Assembly: GCA_964412105.1 (NCBI GenBank)
Contig: CAYPNM010000048.1
Location: 1-22,095, forward strand
Reading direction: 5' to 3'
Length of the DNA stretch: 22,095 nt
DNA from: JAKAGZ01 sp964412105
GTDB taxonomy: Bacteria > Bacteroidota > Ignavibacteria > Ignavibacteriales > Ignavibacteriaceae
In this document: piece after piece, positions 1 through 7,103 of the stretch
Position numbering within the stretch: position 1 is the stretch's first letter
How the letters are laid out: every line of letters begins with the position of its first letter
Position numbers and translations under genes: made by a program
The notes under the pieces: model-generated
The model's database searches: none
What the model was told of the DNA's origin: nothing
Seen by the model: only the letters and a program-made list of their open reading frames with translations

Positions 1-1268
1 ATAATAGGTTCCGTATTTGATTTTCTAAAATGCACCCAGTGATTTACAAAATCTATTCTTAATCCATCATCTGTATTGACTTTTTCAGCGCCATATCGTT
101 TAACAAGCTTTTCAATTACTTTGTCAGGATTAATATCACCTAAATCAATTTTCCTTTTAACAATAGAATATTGTGGTAGTTCATCTTTCAGTTCGCTCAT
201 TTTATCTTTAAATTCGATTAAATGCTGAAGAGTAATGGCAATACCTACTAACGCATCCCTGCCGTAATGCAAAGCCGGGTAAATAACTCCACCGCTGCCT
301 TCTCCGCCAATTACCGCTTTTACTGCTTTCATTTCCTTAACAACATTAGCTTCGCCCACGGGCGAGCGGTAGACTTTTGCTCCATACTTATGAGCGACAT
401 CTTCGACAGCCCTGGTAGTGGAAAGATTTACAACTACGTTGCCCTTTTTTTTAGATAAAATAAATTTTACAGCTTGAGTAATTGTGTTCTCTTCGCCGAA
501 GGGTTTACCTTTATCGGTTATTAATACCAGTCTGTCAACATCAGGATCGACTACAATTCCAAGGTCGGCCCTTTCTTTTTTGACCGCTTTCATTGTTTTA
601 GTTAGGTTCTCAGGAATTGGCTCGGGTAAACGAGGGAAGACACCTGATTTCTCGCAATTTATTTCAATTACTTTGCAACCCAATTCTTTAAGCATTTGCG
701 GAACTACATAAACACCCGCACCATTGACACAGTCAACGACAACCTTAAATTTTCTTCTTTTGATTTTTGCTTTATTGATGTATTTTAAGCTTAATGTGTC
801 TTCCACATGTTTTTTTAATGCAGCATCATATTTTTTCCTTTTGCCAATCTTATCCCACGATACAAAACTGTCAACTGATTTTTCAATTAATTTCTTCATC
901 TCTTCATTTTCTTCTGGACTCATAAATTGTCCGGTGCTGTTCAATAGCTTTAATGCATTCCATTCATTTGGATTGTGGCTTGCTGAAATAGCAATTCCCC
1001 CCTGAGCTTTTAGAGTTTTTACTGTGTATTGAACAGTAGGGGTGGGGACGATGCCTATTTCAACTACATTTATTCCTTTTGCAATTAAAGTTCCAACTAC
1101 AATTTCCTGTACCATATCTCCCGTTATCCTTGCATCTCTTCCGACAACTACAGTGCCTTTCCTGATAAAATCAGCATAAGCAGTCGTATATTTAACCAGT
1201 ACTTTGGGATCTAATCCGTCACCTACTATTCCTCTTATTCCTGAAATGCTAACCATCAAAGTCGACAT
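1..1268 (-). CDS. glmM: Phosphoglucosamine mutase / phosphomannomutase family protein (3' end outside window)
   Basis: Alpha-D-phosphohexomutase, most likely converting glucosamine-6-phosphate to glucosamine-1-phosphate for UDP-GlcNAc and cell-wall synthesis in the cytoplasm. Reading from ATG at 1268, 422 residues are visible. All four family loops are present: the phosphoserine loop ISASHNP (Ser97), the metal loop DPDVDRL (241-247), the sugar loop GGEGSGG (321-327) and the phosphate-binding loop RKSNTEP (415-421) near the window edge. About 25-40 C-terminal residues should lie beyond base 1. The GGEGSGG loop resembles archaeal and FCB-group enzymes rather than the E. coli-type GEQSGH, so phosphomannomutase activity cannot be excluded from sequence alone. 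A GAGGGAG stretch about 5 bases upstream is a good ribosome-binding site. It is divergent from nth across 67 bases. Confidence 0.88.
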   Translation of the reverse strand, partial: MSTLMVSISGIRGIVGDGLDPKVLVKYTTAYADFIRKGTVVVGRDARITGDMVQEIVVGTLIAKGINVVEIGIVPTPTVQYTVKTLKAQGGIAISASHNPNEWNALKLLNSTGQFMSPEENEEMKKLIEKSVDSFVSWDKIGKRKKYDAALKKHVEDTLSLKYINKAKIKRRKFKVVVDCVNGAGVYVVPQMLKELGCKVIEINCEKSGVFPRLPEPIPENLTKTMKAVKKERADLGIVVDPDVDRLVLITDKGKPFGEENTITQAVKFILSKKKGNVVVNLSTTRAVEDVAHKYGAKVYRSPVGEANVVKEMKAVKAVIGGEGSGGVIYPALHYGRDALVGIAITLQHLIEFKDKMSELKDELPQYSIVKRKIDLGDINPDKVIEKLVKRYGAEKVNTDDGLRIDFVNHWVHFRKSNTEPI

Positions 1269-1335
1269 TTAAACTCCCTCAGTTTTATTATTATGAAGAG
1301 CATATTATATTCATATGTCAAATATATAGCCTCTT
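1269..1335. promoter_or_regulatory. Divergent promoter region between glmM and nth
   Basis: These 67 AT-rich bases separate two diverging genes and should hold a promoter for each. On the minus strand 1319-1326 reads TATATTTG, matching the TAnnTTTG -7 box of Bacteroidota-type promoters, about 50 bases before the glmM start. I see no convincing TTTG -33 partner at the usual spacing, so the assignment is weak. No clear box was found for nth. Confidence 0.25.
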
Positions 1336-2049
1336 ATGCTTAAAAGAAAAATTCGTCAAATAAATAATCTGCTGATTAAGAAATACGGAATCCCGCCGCG
1401 TAGCAAAAAACCGCCTGATCCTGTGGATATGCTGATAGCAACTATACTGTCACAAAATACAAATGATAAAAATTCGTATAAAGCTTTTCAGAATTTAAAG
1501 GAAAAATATTCAAACTGGGAGGAAGTCGCTCAACAATCTGCTTCAAAAATTGAAAGAATTATAAAAGTCGCTGGTCTTGGAAAACAAAAATCAAAAGCAA
1601 TTAAAAACTTTCTCTCGTCTTTATTAAAAGAAAAGGGAAAGATCTCTCTCAATTATTTGTATAAAATGGAAAATGAAGAAATTCTGAATGAACTGATCTC
1701 TTTTCCAGGAGTTGGAGTAAAAACAGCAAGCTGTGTATTGCTATTTTCACTCAGGAAAAATTTCTGTCCCGTCGATACTCACGTTCATAGAACAACAAAC
1801 AGGATAGGCATAGTAAAAGCGTCTACACCCGATAAGACGTTTCAGATATTAAATAAAAGTATGCCTGATGGAATTGCTCATCAGTTTCATACCAATCTGA
1901 TAAGACTCGGAAGAGAAATATGCAGGCCCGCTAAGCCCATCTGTCAAATATGTCCCTTGCTAAGGATCTGTATGTACCCGGAAAAAAATCTTCAAAACCC
2001 ATCGTCATACAAAACGAATGATTTCCTTCTGTTGGATTCAATTAAGTAA
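1336..2049 (+). CDS. nth: Endonuclease III-like DNA glycosylase/AP lyase
   Basis: Base-excision-repair enzyme expected to remove oxidised pyrimidines and cleave at abasic sites. The 237-residue protein has the family layout. A helix-hairpin-helix FPGVGVKTA (123-131) carries the catalytic Lys129. VDTHVHR (146-152) carries the catalytic Asp147. The [4Fe-4S] cluster loop has cysteines 196, 203, 206 and 212 in the C-X6-C-X2-C-X5-C spacing. The length is slightly above the E. coli enzyme (211 residues) because of a C-terminal tail of about 25 residues after the cluster. The ATG at 1336 has only a weak ribosome-binding site; no better start was seen. The gene stands alone, divergent from glmM and followed by about 390 non-coding bases. 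Substrate range within the Nth family cannot be read from sequence. Confidence 0.92.
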   Translation: MLKRKIRQINNLLIKKYGIPPRSKKPPDPVDMLIATILSQNTNDKNSYKAFQNLKEKYSNWEEVAQQSASKIERIIKVAGLGKQKSKAIKNFLSSLLKEKGKISLNYLYKMENEEILNELISFPGVGVKTASCVLLFSLRKNFCPVDTHVHRTTNRIGIVKASTPDKTFQILNKSMPDGIAHQFHTNLIRLGREICRPAKPICQICPLLRICMYPEKNLQNPSSYKTNDFLLLDSIK

Positions 2050-2130
2050 AACTGCGGACACCCATAAATCATTGTTGTACGGGGCAGCCGCAGAATTTGA
2101 ATGCAGAGTATTTAAGAAATATGGCGGACT

Positions 2131-2200
2131 TTAACTGCCTCTTTAACAAAGGCATAAAGGGCATGTAAAGAGCCTATAAACTGCCTTTAAACAGCCTCTC
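2131..2200. repeat. Cluster of short direct and inverted repeats after nth
   Basis: AACTGCCT occurs at 2133-2140 and again at 2179-2186. GCCTCTTTA (2137-2145) can pair with TAAAGAGCC (2166-2174) with one mismatch, enclosing a 20-base loop that itself contains two GGCAT units. GTTTAAA-like and GCCTC words recur at the right edge. It could be a structured RNA end or terminator of nth, but there is no following T-run, or a decayed small repeat. Confidence 0.4.
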
Positions 2201-2387
2201 GGAGCTATTTAATAAATCTGCCAAAAAGCGCTAAACTTATTGTCCCTTAGAATGGGTTTAAACGGATTTATATCGAAATTATAGCGGAAGTGAATACATA
2301 CTAAATTGATAGATACTATGGAATATAAAGCACTTTGACCATTACTTTGTTAAAACCAGAACATTTCTATCCTTGATTTAAATTCTT

Positions 2388-2411
2388 ATAATTCCTAATA
2401 TTATGAATTAT
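2388..2411. promoter_or_regulatory. Inverted repeat upstream of AsnC-type regulator, possible operator
   Basis: ATAATTC (2388-2394) and GAATTAT (2405-2411) form a perfect 7-base inverted repeat with a 10-base spacer, ending 26 bases before the regulator's ATG. Lrp/AsnC proteins often bind AT-rich dyads and control their own gene, so this is a reasonable autoregulatory site. In such AT-rich DNA a 7-base dyad may also arise by chance. Confidence 0.3.
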
Positions 2412-2437
2412 CTTCCGAAGTAGTCTAAGAAAACCAA

Positions 2438-2757
2438 ATGATCAACAAAATAGATGCTCAAATACTGAATATCCTGCAGGAAAATTCTCGCATTTCAAAT
2501 GCTGAAATCGCACGTCAGATAAAAATGGCGCCATCGGCTGTTTTGGAAAGAATAAAAAAACTTGAGAAAAACGAAATTATAAAAAAATATACGACTCAGC
2601 TAAATGCAACTGAGGTCAATAAGGAATTACTGGCTTTTATACATGTAAGGGCTACAGGTCCGATTGTCGATCAGAATACTGCTAAAGAGCTGGCTAAGGT
2701 GCCGGAAGTACAGGAAGTTCATATGGTGGCCGGTGAGGATTGTTTTCTTATTAAAGT
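2438..2757 (+). CDS. Lrp/AsnC-family transcriptional regulator, C-terminal part lost in assembly gap
   Basis: The first 106 residues of an AsnC/Lrp-type regulator are readable before the N run. Residues 1-60 form the AsnC-type winged helix-turn-helix (start MINKIDAQILNILQENSR, recognition segment MAPSAVLERIKKLE). From about residue 66 the ligand-binding RAM domain begins (LLAFIHVRATG) and reaches GEDCFLIK, a conserved family segment, where the sequence stops. Family members are about 150-160 residues, so some 45-55 residues, or roughly 150 bases, are missing. The gene runs toward hpd, next to a tyrosine catabolic cluster, so local control by an amino acid or aromatic keto acid is plausible. 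This is inference from position. Any apparent read-through of this frame across the gap into the start of hpd is an artefact of the Ns. Confidence 0.85.
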
Positions 2758-2857
2758 NNNNNNNNNNNNNNNNNNNNNNNNNNNNNNNNNNNNNNNNNNN
2801 NNNNNNNNNNNNNNNNNNNNNNNNNNNNNNNNNNNNNNNNNNNNNNNNNNNNNNNNN
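2758..2857. other. Assembly gap, 100 N
   Basis: Exactly 100 Ns, the usual placeholder for a scaffold gap of unknown size. It must hide at least the last third of the AsnC-type gene (about 150 bases) plus the leader of hpd, so the true gap is larger than 100 bases. I see no overlap between its two flanks. Confidence 0.97.
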
Positions 2858-2861
2858 TTAA

Positions 2862-3983
2862 ATGGAACATCCGATAGGTATACTTGGCTATGATTATGTC
2901 GAGTTTTATGTTGGTTCTGCGAAAATGTGGGCCTACTGGCATGCAAAAGGTATGGGACTGGATATTACTGCTTACAGTGGTCCTGAAACAGGTGTAAAAA
3001 ATAGAGTATCCTATCTGCTGGAAGGCAAAAGCTTGAGAGTAGTTGTTACTTCATCAGTTGATCCAAAGGAATTTAGTATTTCCTCATTTGTCCAGAGACA
3101 CGGTGACGGTGTTAAAAAATGGGCATTAAAGGTTAAAGATGTAAAATTTGCTTATGATACTGCAGTTAAAAATGGTGCCATCCCGGTAAGTACCTATAAA
3201 AAATACGTAGATGAATATGGTTACGTTGAGGAAGCTGCAGTAAAAATCTATGATGATGCTGAGATAGTTTTTTCAAACAGAAATAATTACAAAGGGAATT
3301 TTAAGCCCGGATTTACAAAACCTTTACAAAATATTAAGATTGAATCGCATCCGACAGGACTGAAAAAAATTGACCATATAGTCGGGAATGTTCGAATAAA
3401 TGAAATGGATTACTGGGTCAATTACTTGAATAAAACTTTGAATTTCGAAACCTTTCTTGAATTCGGTATGGGTGATATTTCAACACAATATTCTTCTTTG
3501 CTCTCAAAAGTAGTTCGTTCCAAAGAAGCCGATATTAAAAATCCGATTAATGAACCGTACGAAGGATTAAAGAAATCGCAGATTGAAGAATATATTGACG
3601 AATACCTTGGCTCGGGAATTCAGCATATTGCAATTTCCACTGATAATATTATTGAAACAATTGCAAATATGAAAAAAAATGGTGTTGAGTTCCTGGAACC
3701 GCCTGACTCATATTACGACAGCTTGCGTGAAAAAAAGATCAAGATTAAGGAAAGCATCGATGATTTGCAGGAGAATGGAATACTCTGTGATCACGGCGAG
3801 ACTAAAGGATACTTGCTGCAGCTATTTACGAAACCAATTGGTGACAGGCCAACTTTCTTTTATGAAATCATTCAAAGAAGAGATGGTGCAACAGGTTTCG
3901 GGCAGGGAAACTTCCAGGCTCTTTTTGAATCAATTGAAAAAGATCAGATAAAGAGAGGTAATTTCGATAAAGAACCGGCATAA
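2862..3983 (+). CDS. hpd: 4-hydroxyphenylpyruvate dioxygenase
   Basis: Fe(II) dioxygenase converting 4-hydroxyphenylpyruvate plus O2 to homogentisate and CO2, the second step of tyrosine catabolism. It has 373 residues, a normal length, with two vicinal-oxygen-chelate halves. The iron ligands are His172 (in IDHIVGNV), His255 (in GIQHIAIST) and Glu335 (in FFYEIIQR). The C-terminal lid GFGQGNFQALFESIEKDQ (345-362) is typical. Bases 2859-2861 are an in-frame TAA directly before the ATG, so translation cannot start further upstream in the gap. The N-terminus EHPIGILGYDYVEFYVG matches the usual family start. The ribosome-binding site lies in the gap. It is the first visible gene of the catabolic cluster. 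Homology to 4-hydroxymandelate synthase is a theoretical alternative, made unlikely by the HmgA/FahA neighbours. Confidence 0.96.
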   Translation: MEHPIGILGYDYVEFYVGSAKMWAYWHAKGMGLDITAYSGPETGVKNRVSYLLEGKSLRVVVTSSVDPKEFSISSFVQRHGDGVKKWALKVKDVKFAYDTAVKNGAIPVSTYKKYVDEYGYVEEAAVKIYDDAEIVFSNRNNYKGNFKPGFTKPLQNIKIESHPTGLKKIDHIVGNVRINEMDYWVNYLNKTLNFETFLEFGMGDISTQYSSLLSKVVRSKEADIKNPINEPYEGLKKSQIEEYIDEYLGSGIQHIAISTDNIIETIANMKKNGVEFLEPPDSYYDSLREKKIKIKESIDDLQENGILCDHGETKGYLLQLFTKPIGDRPTFFYEIIQRRDGATGFGQGNFQALFESIEKDQIKRGNFDKEPA

Positions 3984-4228
3984 TAATATATTTATTAGGG
4001 TACTGTCTTGCCGGCTGGCAGTTAAAATGTTATATAAATTTAGCGTCCGAACTTGCTTTCTAAACGGAATGCTGTAGTGAATTGTTTTATAATAGTTTAA
4101 CATTGAAATGCTTGTAAAAAATGTTTTTAGCAAATAAATAATTTAATGTATAAGTCGTTGTATTTATAGTGGAACCTTTGTGCGTTCGTTTAAAAACAAC
4201 GTCGTTGGGCTTGCAAAAGGAGGTATAC

Positions 4229-4686
4229 ATGCATGGAATGAACGTTCGTGTGCAGATTCAACCGGGTAAGGTCGAGGAGGCCGCAAAGCTGCTGCGCGAG
4301 GAAGTCATGCCTACTGCAGCGAACTACCGAGGATTCATTCAGAATTTCCTGATTGTCGATGCTGTGAACAGCCGACTAGTCACATTGAGTGTATGGGAGT
4401 CCGAGACTGACGCAAAGGCGATCTACGAGGACGAGGGTGGTTTATACCAGACGGGCATAGCAAAGTTGAAACCAATGCTGGCAGNNNNNNNNNNNNNNNN
4501 NNNNNNNNNNNNNNNNNNNNNNNNNNNNNNNNNNNNNNNNNNNNNNNNNNNNNNNNNNNNNNNNNNNNNNNNNNNNNNNNNNNNGACGAGGGTGGTTTAT
4601 ACCAGACGGGCATAGCAAAGTTGAAACCAATGCTGGCAGGACCTCCAGATGCATGGATGGGACCGCTCACTCGCGTTGACAGGTAG
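4229..4686 (+). CDS. Small ABM-type (dimeric alpha/beta barrel) protein interrupted by an assembly gap
   Basis: The gene is split by 100 Ns at 4485-4584, but the 55 bases on each side of the gap are identical, so the contigs overlap. Collapsing the duplication restores one uninterrupted frame of 100 residues, ending in LTRVDR and a stop at 4684-4686. The protein looks like an antibiotic-biosynthesis-monooxygenase (ABM) or related ferredoxin-like dimeric barrel: MNVRVQIQPGKVEEAAKLL, then VMPTAANYRGFIQNFLIVD, then LVTLSVWESETDAKAI. I do not know its substrate. AAGGAGG at 4217-4223, five bases before ATG 4229, sets the start; a start at 4169 would add 20 residues without family similarity. Its base composition (roughly half G+C, many CTG, CGC, GTC and GAG codons) differs sharply from the AT-rich neighbours, suggesting recent transfer or a chimeric join. 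It lies between hpd and hmgA. Confidence 0.72.
4430..4484 (+). repeat. Left copy of 55-base duplication flanking assembly gap
   Basis: This segment, starting GACGAGGGTGG and ending at the last base before the Ns, is identical to 4585-4639. A length of exactly 55 fits a de Bruijn k-mer overlap between neighbouring contigs, so it is an assembly artefact and not a biological repeat. Confidence 0.9.
4485..4584. other. Assembly gap, 100 N, probably of negative size
   Basis: Exactly 100 Ns inside the ABM gene. The identical 55-base flanks show that the two contigs overlap, so the real missing sequence is probably zero and the window is about 155 bases too long here. Confidence 0.9.
4585..4639 (+). 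repeat. Right copy of 55-base duplication flanking assembly gap
   Basis: Identical to 4430-4484. It begins at the first base after the Ns. When it is merged with the left copy the reading frame continues through MLAGPPDAWMGPLTRVDR to a stop. Confidence 0.9.
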
Positions 4687-4707
4687 GAACTATGGATCAT
4701 TTTATAA

Positions 4708-4723
4708 CTTATTATATAATAAG
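4708..4723. promoter_or_regulatory. 16-base perfect palindrome upstream of hmgA
   Basis: CTTATTATATAATAAG is a perfect palindrome, 22 bases after the ABM stop and 70 bases before hmgA, at the point where composition returns to AT-rich. It could be an operator for the hmgA transcript, for instance for the AsnC-type regulator, or a weak hairpin. Chance is possible in A+T-rich DNA. Confidence 0.3.
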
Positions 4724-4793
4724 AAATTAGACAGCAATAAAAGCTTTAAAATATAAATTCAATAGTTTTCTAATTTAATATTGGAGGTTTCAA

Positions 4794-5957
4794 ATGCCCT
4801 TTTACGTTCAACTAGGAAAAGTTCCTCCCAAAAGACATATTACTTTTTATAAACCTGACGGCAAATCTCTATACCGGGAGGAATTATTCAGCACTAAAGG
4901 TTTTACAGGGATTTATTCAAATAAGTATCATTTGTATATGCCTCCTCAGGTAGATAACATTGGTGAAATAAAACAAACTGATGATAATTCCTGGCCGGAT
5001 GCTCCGCTTCAATATTATCACTTTAAAACTGATGCAAAAAAATCCAAAGGAAATTTTTTAACCTCACGAAAAGAATTCCTGAAAAATGATCATTGCATTA
5101 TCTCTACTGCTCACGTTACGGAAGATACTGACATTTTTTACAGGAACAGCTACAAGCACGAAATAGTATTTATTCATAGAGGAAAGGGTAAGTTCTATTC
5201 TGAATATGGTGCGAATCCTTTTGAACAATGGGATTATATAGTCGTCCCCAAAGGAACAACTTATCAGATGAAGTTTGATGATTTCAATGATGTAAAATTA
5301 TTCATCATTGAATCGGATACGCCCTTTGATATTCCAAGACATTTTAGAAATGAGTATGGTCAGTTGATGGAAGATGCTCCTTATTATGAAAGGGACTTTA
5401 AGCCGCCTCAGTTCACTGAGCCTGTCGATAAACTTGGCAAATTTGATCTTATTCTAAAAGTCTCAAACAGAACTTTTAAATATGAATTACCACATCATCC
5501 TTTTGATGTTGTAGGATGGGATGGATTTTTATACCCTTATACATTTAATCTAAAAGAATATGCACCAAAGGTTGGAAAGATTCATCTTCCACCGCCTATT
5601 CATCTCATGTTTACAACGCAGCATTTTGTGGTATGTAACTTTGTCCCTCGTCTTTTTGATTTTCATCCTCAGTCGATCCCGGCTCCCTACTATCACTCAA
5701 ATGTTGACAGCGATGAAGTACTTTATTACGTTTATGGTGACTTTATGTCAAGAACCGGTGTTGAAGAAGGTTCTATAACTCTTCATCCAATGGGAATTCC
5801 GCATGGACCTCAGCCCGGCAAGACTGAAGCATCTATTGGTAAAAAAGATACGGAGGAATATGCCGTTATGATTGATACCTTTACACCATTGAAAGTTACT
5901 AAAAATGTAAAGGATACAATGGTTGAAGATTATCATCATTCCTGGCTTGAAAAATAA
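4794..5957 (+). CDS. hmgA: Homogentisate 1,2-dioxygenase, short form
   Basis: Fe(II) ring-cleaving dioxygenase turning homogentisate plus O2 into maleylacetoacetate. The 387-residue protein keeps the C-terminal cupin core: HHPFDVVGWDG (234-244), then LYPYTFN, then GKIHLPPPIH with His264 aligning to the catalytic histidine of the human enzyme. The metal-ligand block PYYHSNVDSDEVLYY contains His301 and the acidic pair Asp307/Glu308, and PHGPQPG contains His337. Which of Asp307 and Glu308 is the metal ligand is unclear: the spacing from His301 is one residue different from the human H-x5-E pattern. It is about 50 residues shorter than the human and Pseudomonas enzymes (about 440). GGAGG at 4783-4787 is a strong ribosome-binding site. 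The aminotransferase ATG follows its stop after one base. Confidence 0.93.
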   Translation: MPFYVQLGKVPPKRHITFYKPDGKSLYREELFSTKGFTGIYSNKYHLYMPPQVDNIGEIKQTDDNSWPDAPLQYYHFKTDAKKSKGNFLTSRKEFLKNDHCIISTAHVTEDTDIFYRNSYKHEIVFIHRGKGKFYSEYGANPFEQWDYIVVPKGTTYQMKFDDFNDVKLFIIESDTPFDIPRHFRNEYGQLMEDAPYYERDFKPPQFTEPVDKLGKFDLILKVSNRTFKYELPHHPFDVVGWDGFLYPYTFNLKEYAPKVGKIHLPPPIHLMFTTQHFVVCNFVPRLFDFHPQSIPAPYYHSNVDSDEVLYYVYGDFMSRTGVEEGSITLHPMGIPHGPQPGKTEASIGKKDTEEYAVMIDTFTPLKVTKNVKDTMVEDYHHSWLEK

Positions 5958-5958
5958 T

Positions 5959-7080
5959 ATGATAAAAATACCCAAGCATATTCAGGAACTTAAACCTTAC
6001 AAGGCCGGAAAACCTATTGAAGAATTAGCTCGTGAGAAGGGGATAACAAAGATTGTTAAGCTTGCTTCGAATGAGAATCCTCTTGGCCCTTCTCCAATGG
6101 CAATGGAGGTAATTGGCAATTATTTGAAGGAACTTCATCGCTATACAAATCCCTCTTCTTATAAACTAGTTCAGGCAATAGCAAAAAAATATAATAAGAA
6201 GCCGGAACAAATTGTAACTGCCAGTGGCTCGGATGCTCTTCTGCAGTACATTATTACTGCCTTTAGTGATGAAAACGATGAGTTGCTGACTTCTGAGGGT
6301 ACATTTATTGGCTGGTATGTTAATGCGGATAAATATGGAAGAAAATCATCTTTGGTTCCACTAAAGAATTATCATTTTGATCTTGATATGATCTATGAGA
6401 ACATAAATCCTCGAACGAAAATAATTTACCTGGCAAACCCGAATAATCCGACAGGAACAATGTTTACCAAAATGGAATTTGAATCCTTTCTGAATAAAGT
6501 TCCAAAAGAAATACTTGTATTGTTGGATGAAGCATACACAATTTATGCAGAAGATAACCCTGAATATCCAAACGGATTAACATACGGTCATGAAAATCTT
6601 ATTGTATTAAGAACGCTTTCAAAAGCTTATGGATTAGCTGGGCTTAGGCTGGGAATAGCTTTCGGTCCGGAATATCTTATAAAAGAGATCTATAAAGTTA
6701 AACTTCCATTTGAACCAAATGCTCTGGCACAGGAAGCAGCAATTGCTGCACTCAATGACGATAAATTTCTTAAAAACACGAAAATGCTTAATAGATCTTC
6801 GCTTGAAAAGATGAAGGTAAAATTCAACCAACTTAATATTGAGTATATACCTACATCAGCAAATTTTTATATGATGCTATTTCCAACGGAAGAATTCGCT
6901 GCAAATTTAACTGAGCAATGCCTTAATAAAGGTCTTATACTTAGACACGTAAATACTTTTGGTATACCGAATGGAATCAGGATAAATTCGGGAACGGATG
7001 AAGAAACAGAATTTGCCTTGAACGTAATTAGCGAAATTTATCCAAGATTATTGGAAAAACATAAAGTAAATACTGCATAA
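5959..7080 (+). CDS. HisC-like PLP aminotransferase, probable tyrosine/aromatic aminotransferase
   Basis: Fold-type I, class I/II PLP aminotransferase of the histidinol-phosphate aminotransferase family, 373 residues. Visible landmarks are KLASNENPLGPS (34-45), NPNNPTG (160-166), the PLP-contacting LLDEAY with Asp190 and Tyr193, the Schiff-base Lys222 in TLSKAYGLAGLRLG, and a C-terminal RINSGTDEE. ATG 5959 is chosen because IPKHIQELKPYKAGKP is the standard family start. A TTG at 5923 would overlap hmgA and add 12 residues of no similarity. It sits between hmgA and fahA, so the likely role is conversion of tyrosine (and perhaps phenylalanine) to 4-hydroxyphenylpyruvate, feeding Hpd. This role is inferred from context; a true histidinol-phosphate aminotransferase would normally lie among his genes, none of which are here. 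Confidence 0.82.
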   Translation: MIKIPKHIQELKPYKAGKPIEELAREKGITKIVKLASNENPLGPSPMAMEVIGNYLKELHRYTNPSSYKLVQAIAKKYNKKPEQIVTASGSDALLQYIITAFSDENDELLTSEGTFIGWYVNADKYGRKSSLVPLKNYHFDLDMIYENINPRTKIIYLANPNNPTGTMFTKMEFESFLNKVPKEILVLLDEAYTIYAEDNPEYPNGLTYGHENLIVLRTLSKAYGLAGLRLGIAFGPEYLIKEIYKVKLPFEPNALAQEAAIAALNDDKFLKNTKMLNRSSLEKMKVKFNQLNIEYIPTSANFYMMLFPTEEFAANLTEQCLNKGLILRHVNTFGIPNGIRINSGTDEETEFALNVISEIYPRLLEKHKVNTA

Positions 7081-7103
7081 TTTTAGAAATAAACGGAGAT
7101 TAG

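Larger units (their letters stand above)
2050..2437. other. Intergenic region between nth and the AsnC-type gene
   Basis: 388 bases without a credible gene. It holds a cluster of short GCCT/AGGC-rich repeats at 2131-2200 and an inverted repeat at 2388-2411, both listed separately. A sigma70-like pair TTGATT (2373-2378) and TAATAT (2396-2401) with 17-base spacing precedes the regulator gene, but canonical -35/-10 boxes are not the usual form in this phylum, so I give it little weight. Nothing else was recognised. Confidence 0.5.

Noticed and set aside
2438..2893. Continuous frame joining the AsnC-type gene through the N run into hpd
   Set aside because: The Ns have no known length, and the residues after the gap are an out-of-frame reading of the hpd start. 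The regulator is truncated, not fused.
4009..4022. Terminator-like hairpin after hpd
   Set aside because: Only about five base pairs (TTGCC-GGCT-GGCAG) and no T-run follows, so it is too weak to call.
4430..4639. Biological tandem duplication in the ABM gene
   Set aside because: The copies abut a 100-N placeholder on both sides, are exactly 55 bases long and identical, and restore a sensible protein when merged. An assembly overlap explains this better.
5923..5958. TTG start for the aminotransferase inside hmgA
   Set aside because: The 12 extra residues are the out-of-frame end of hmgA. ATG 5959 begins with the standard family N-terminus.
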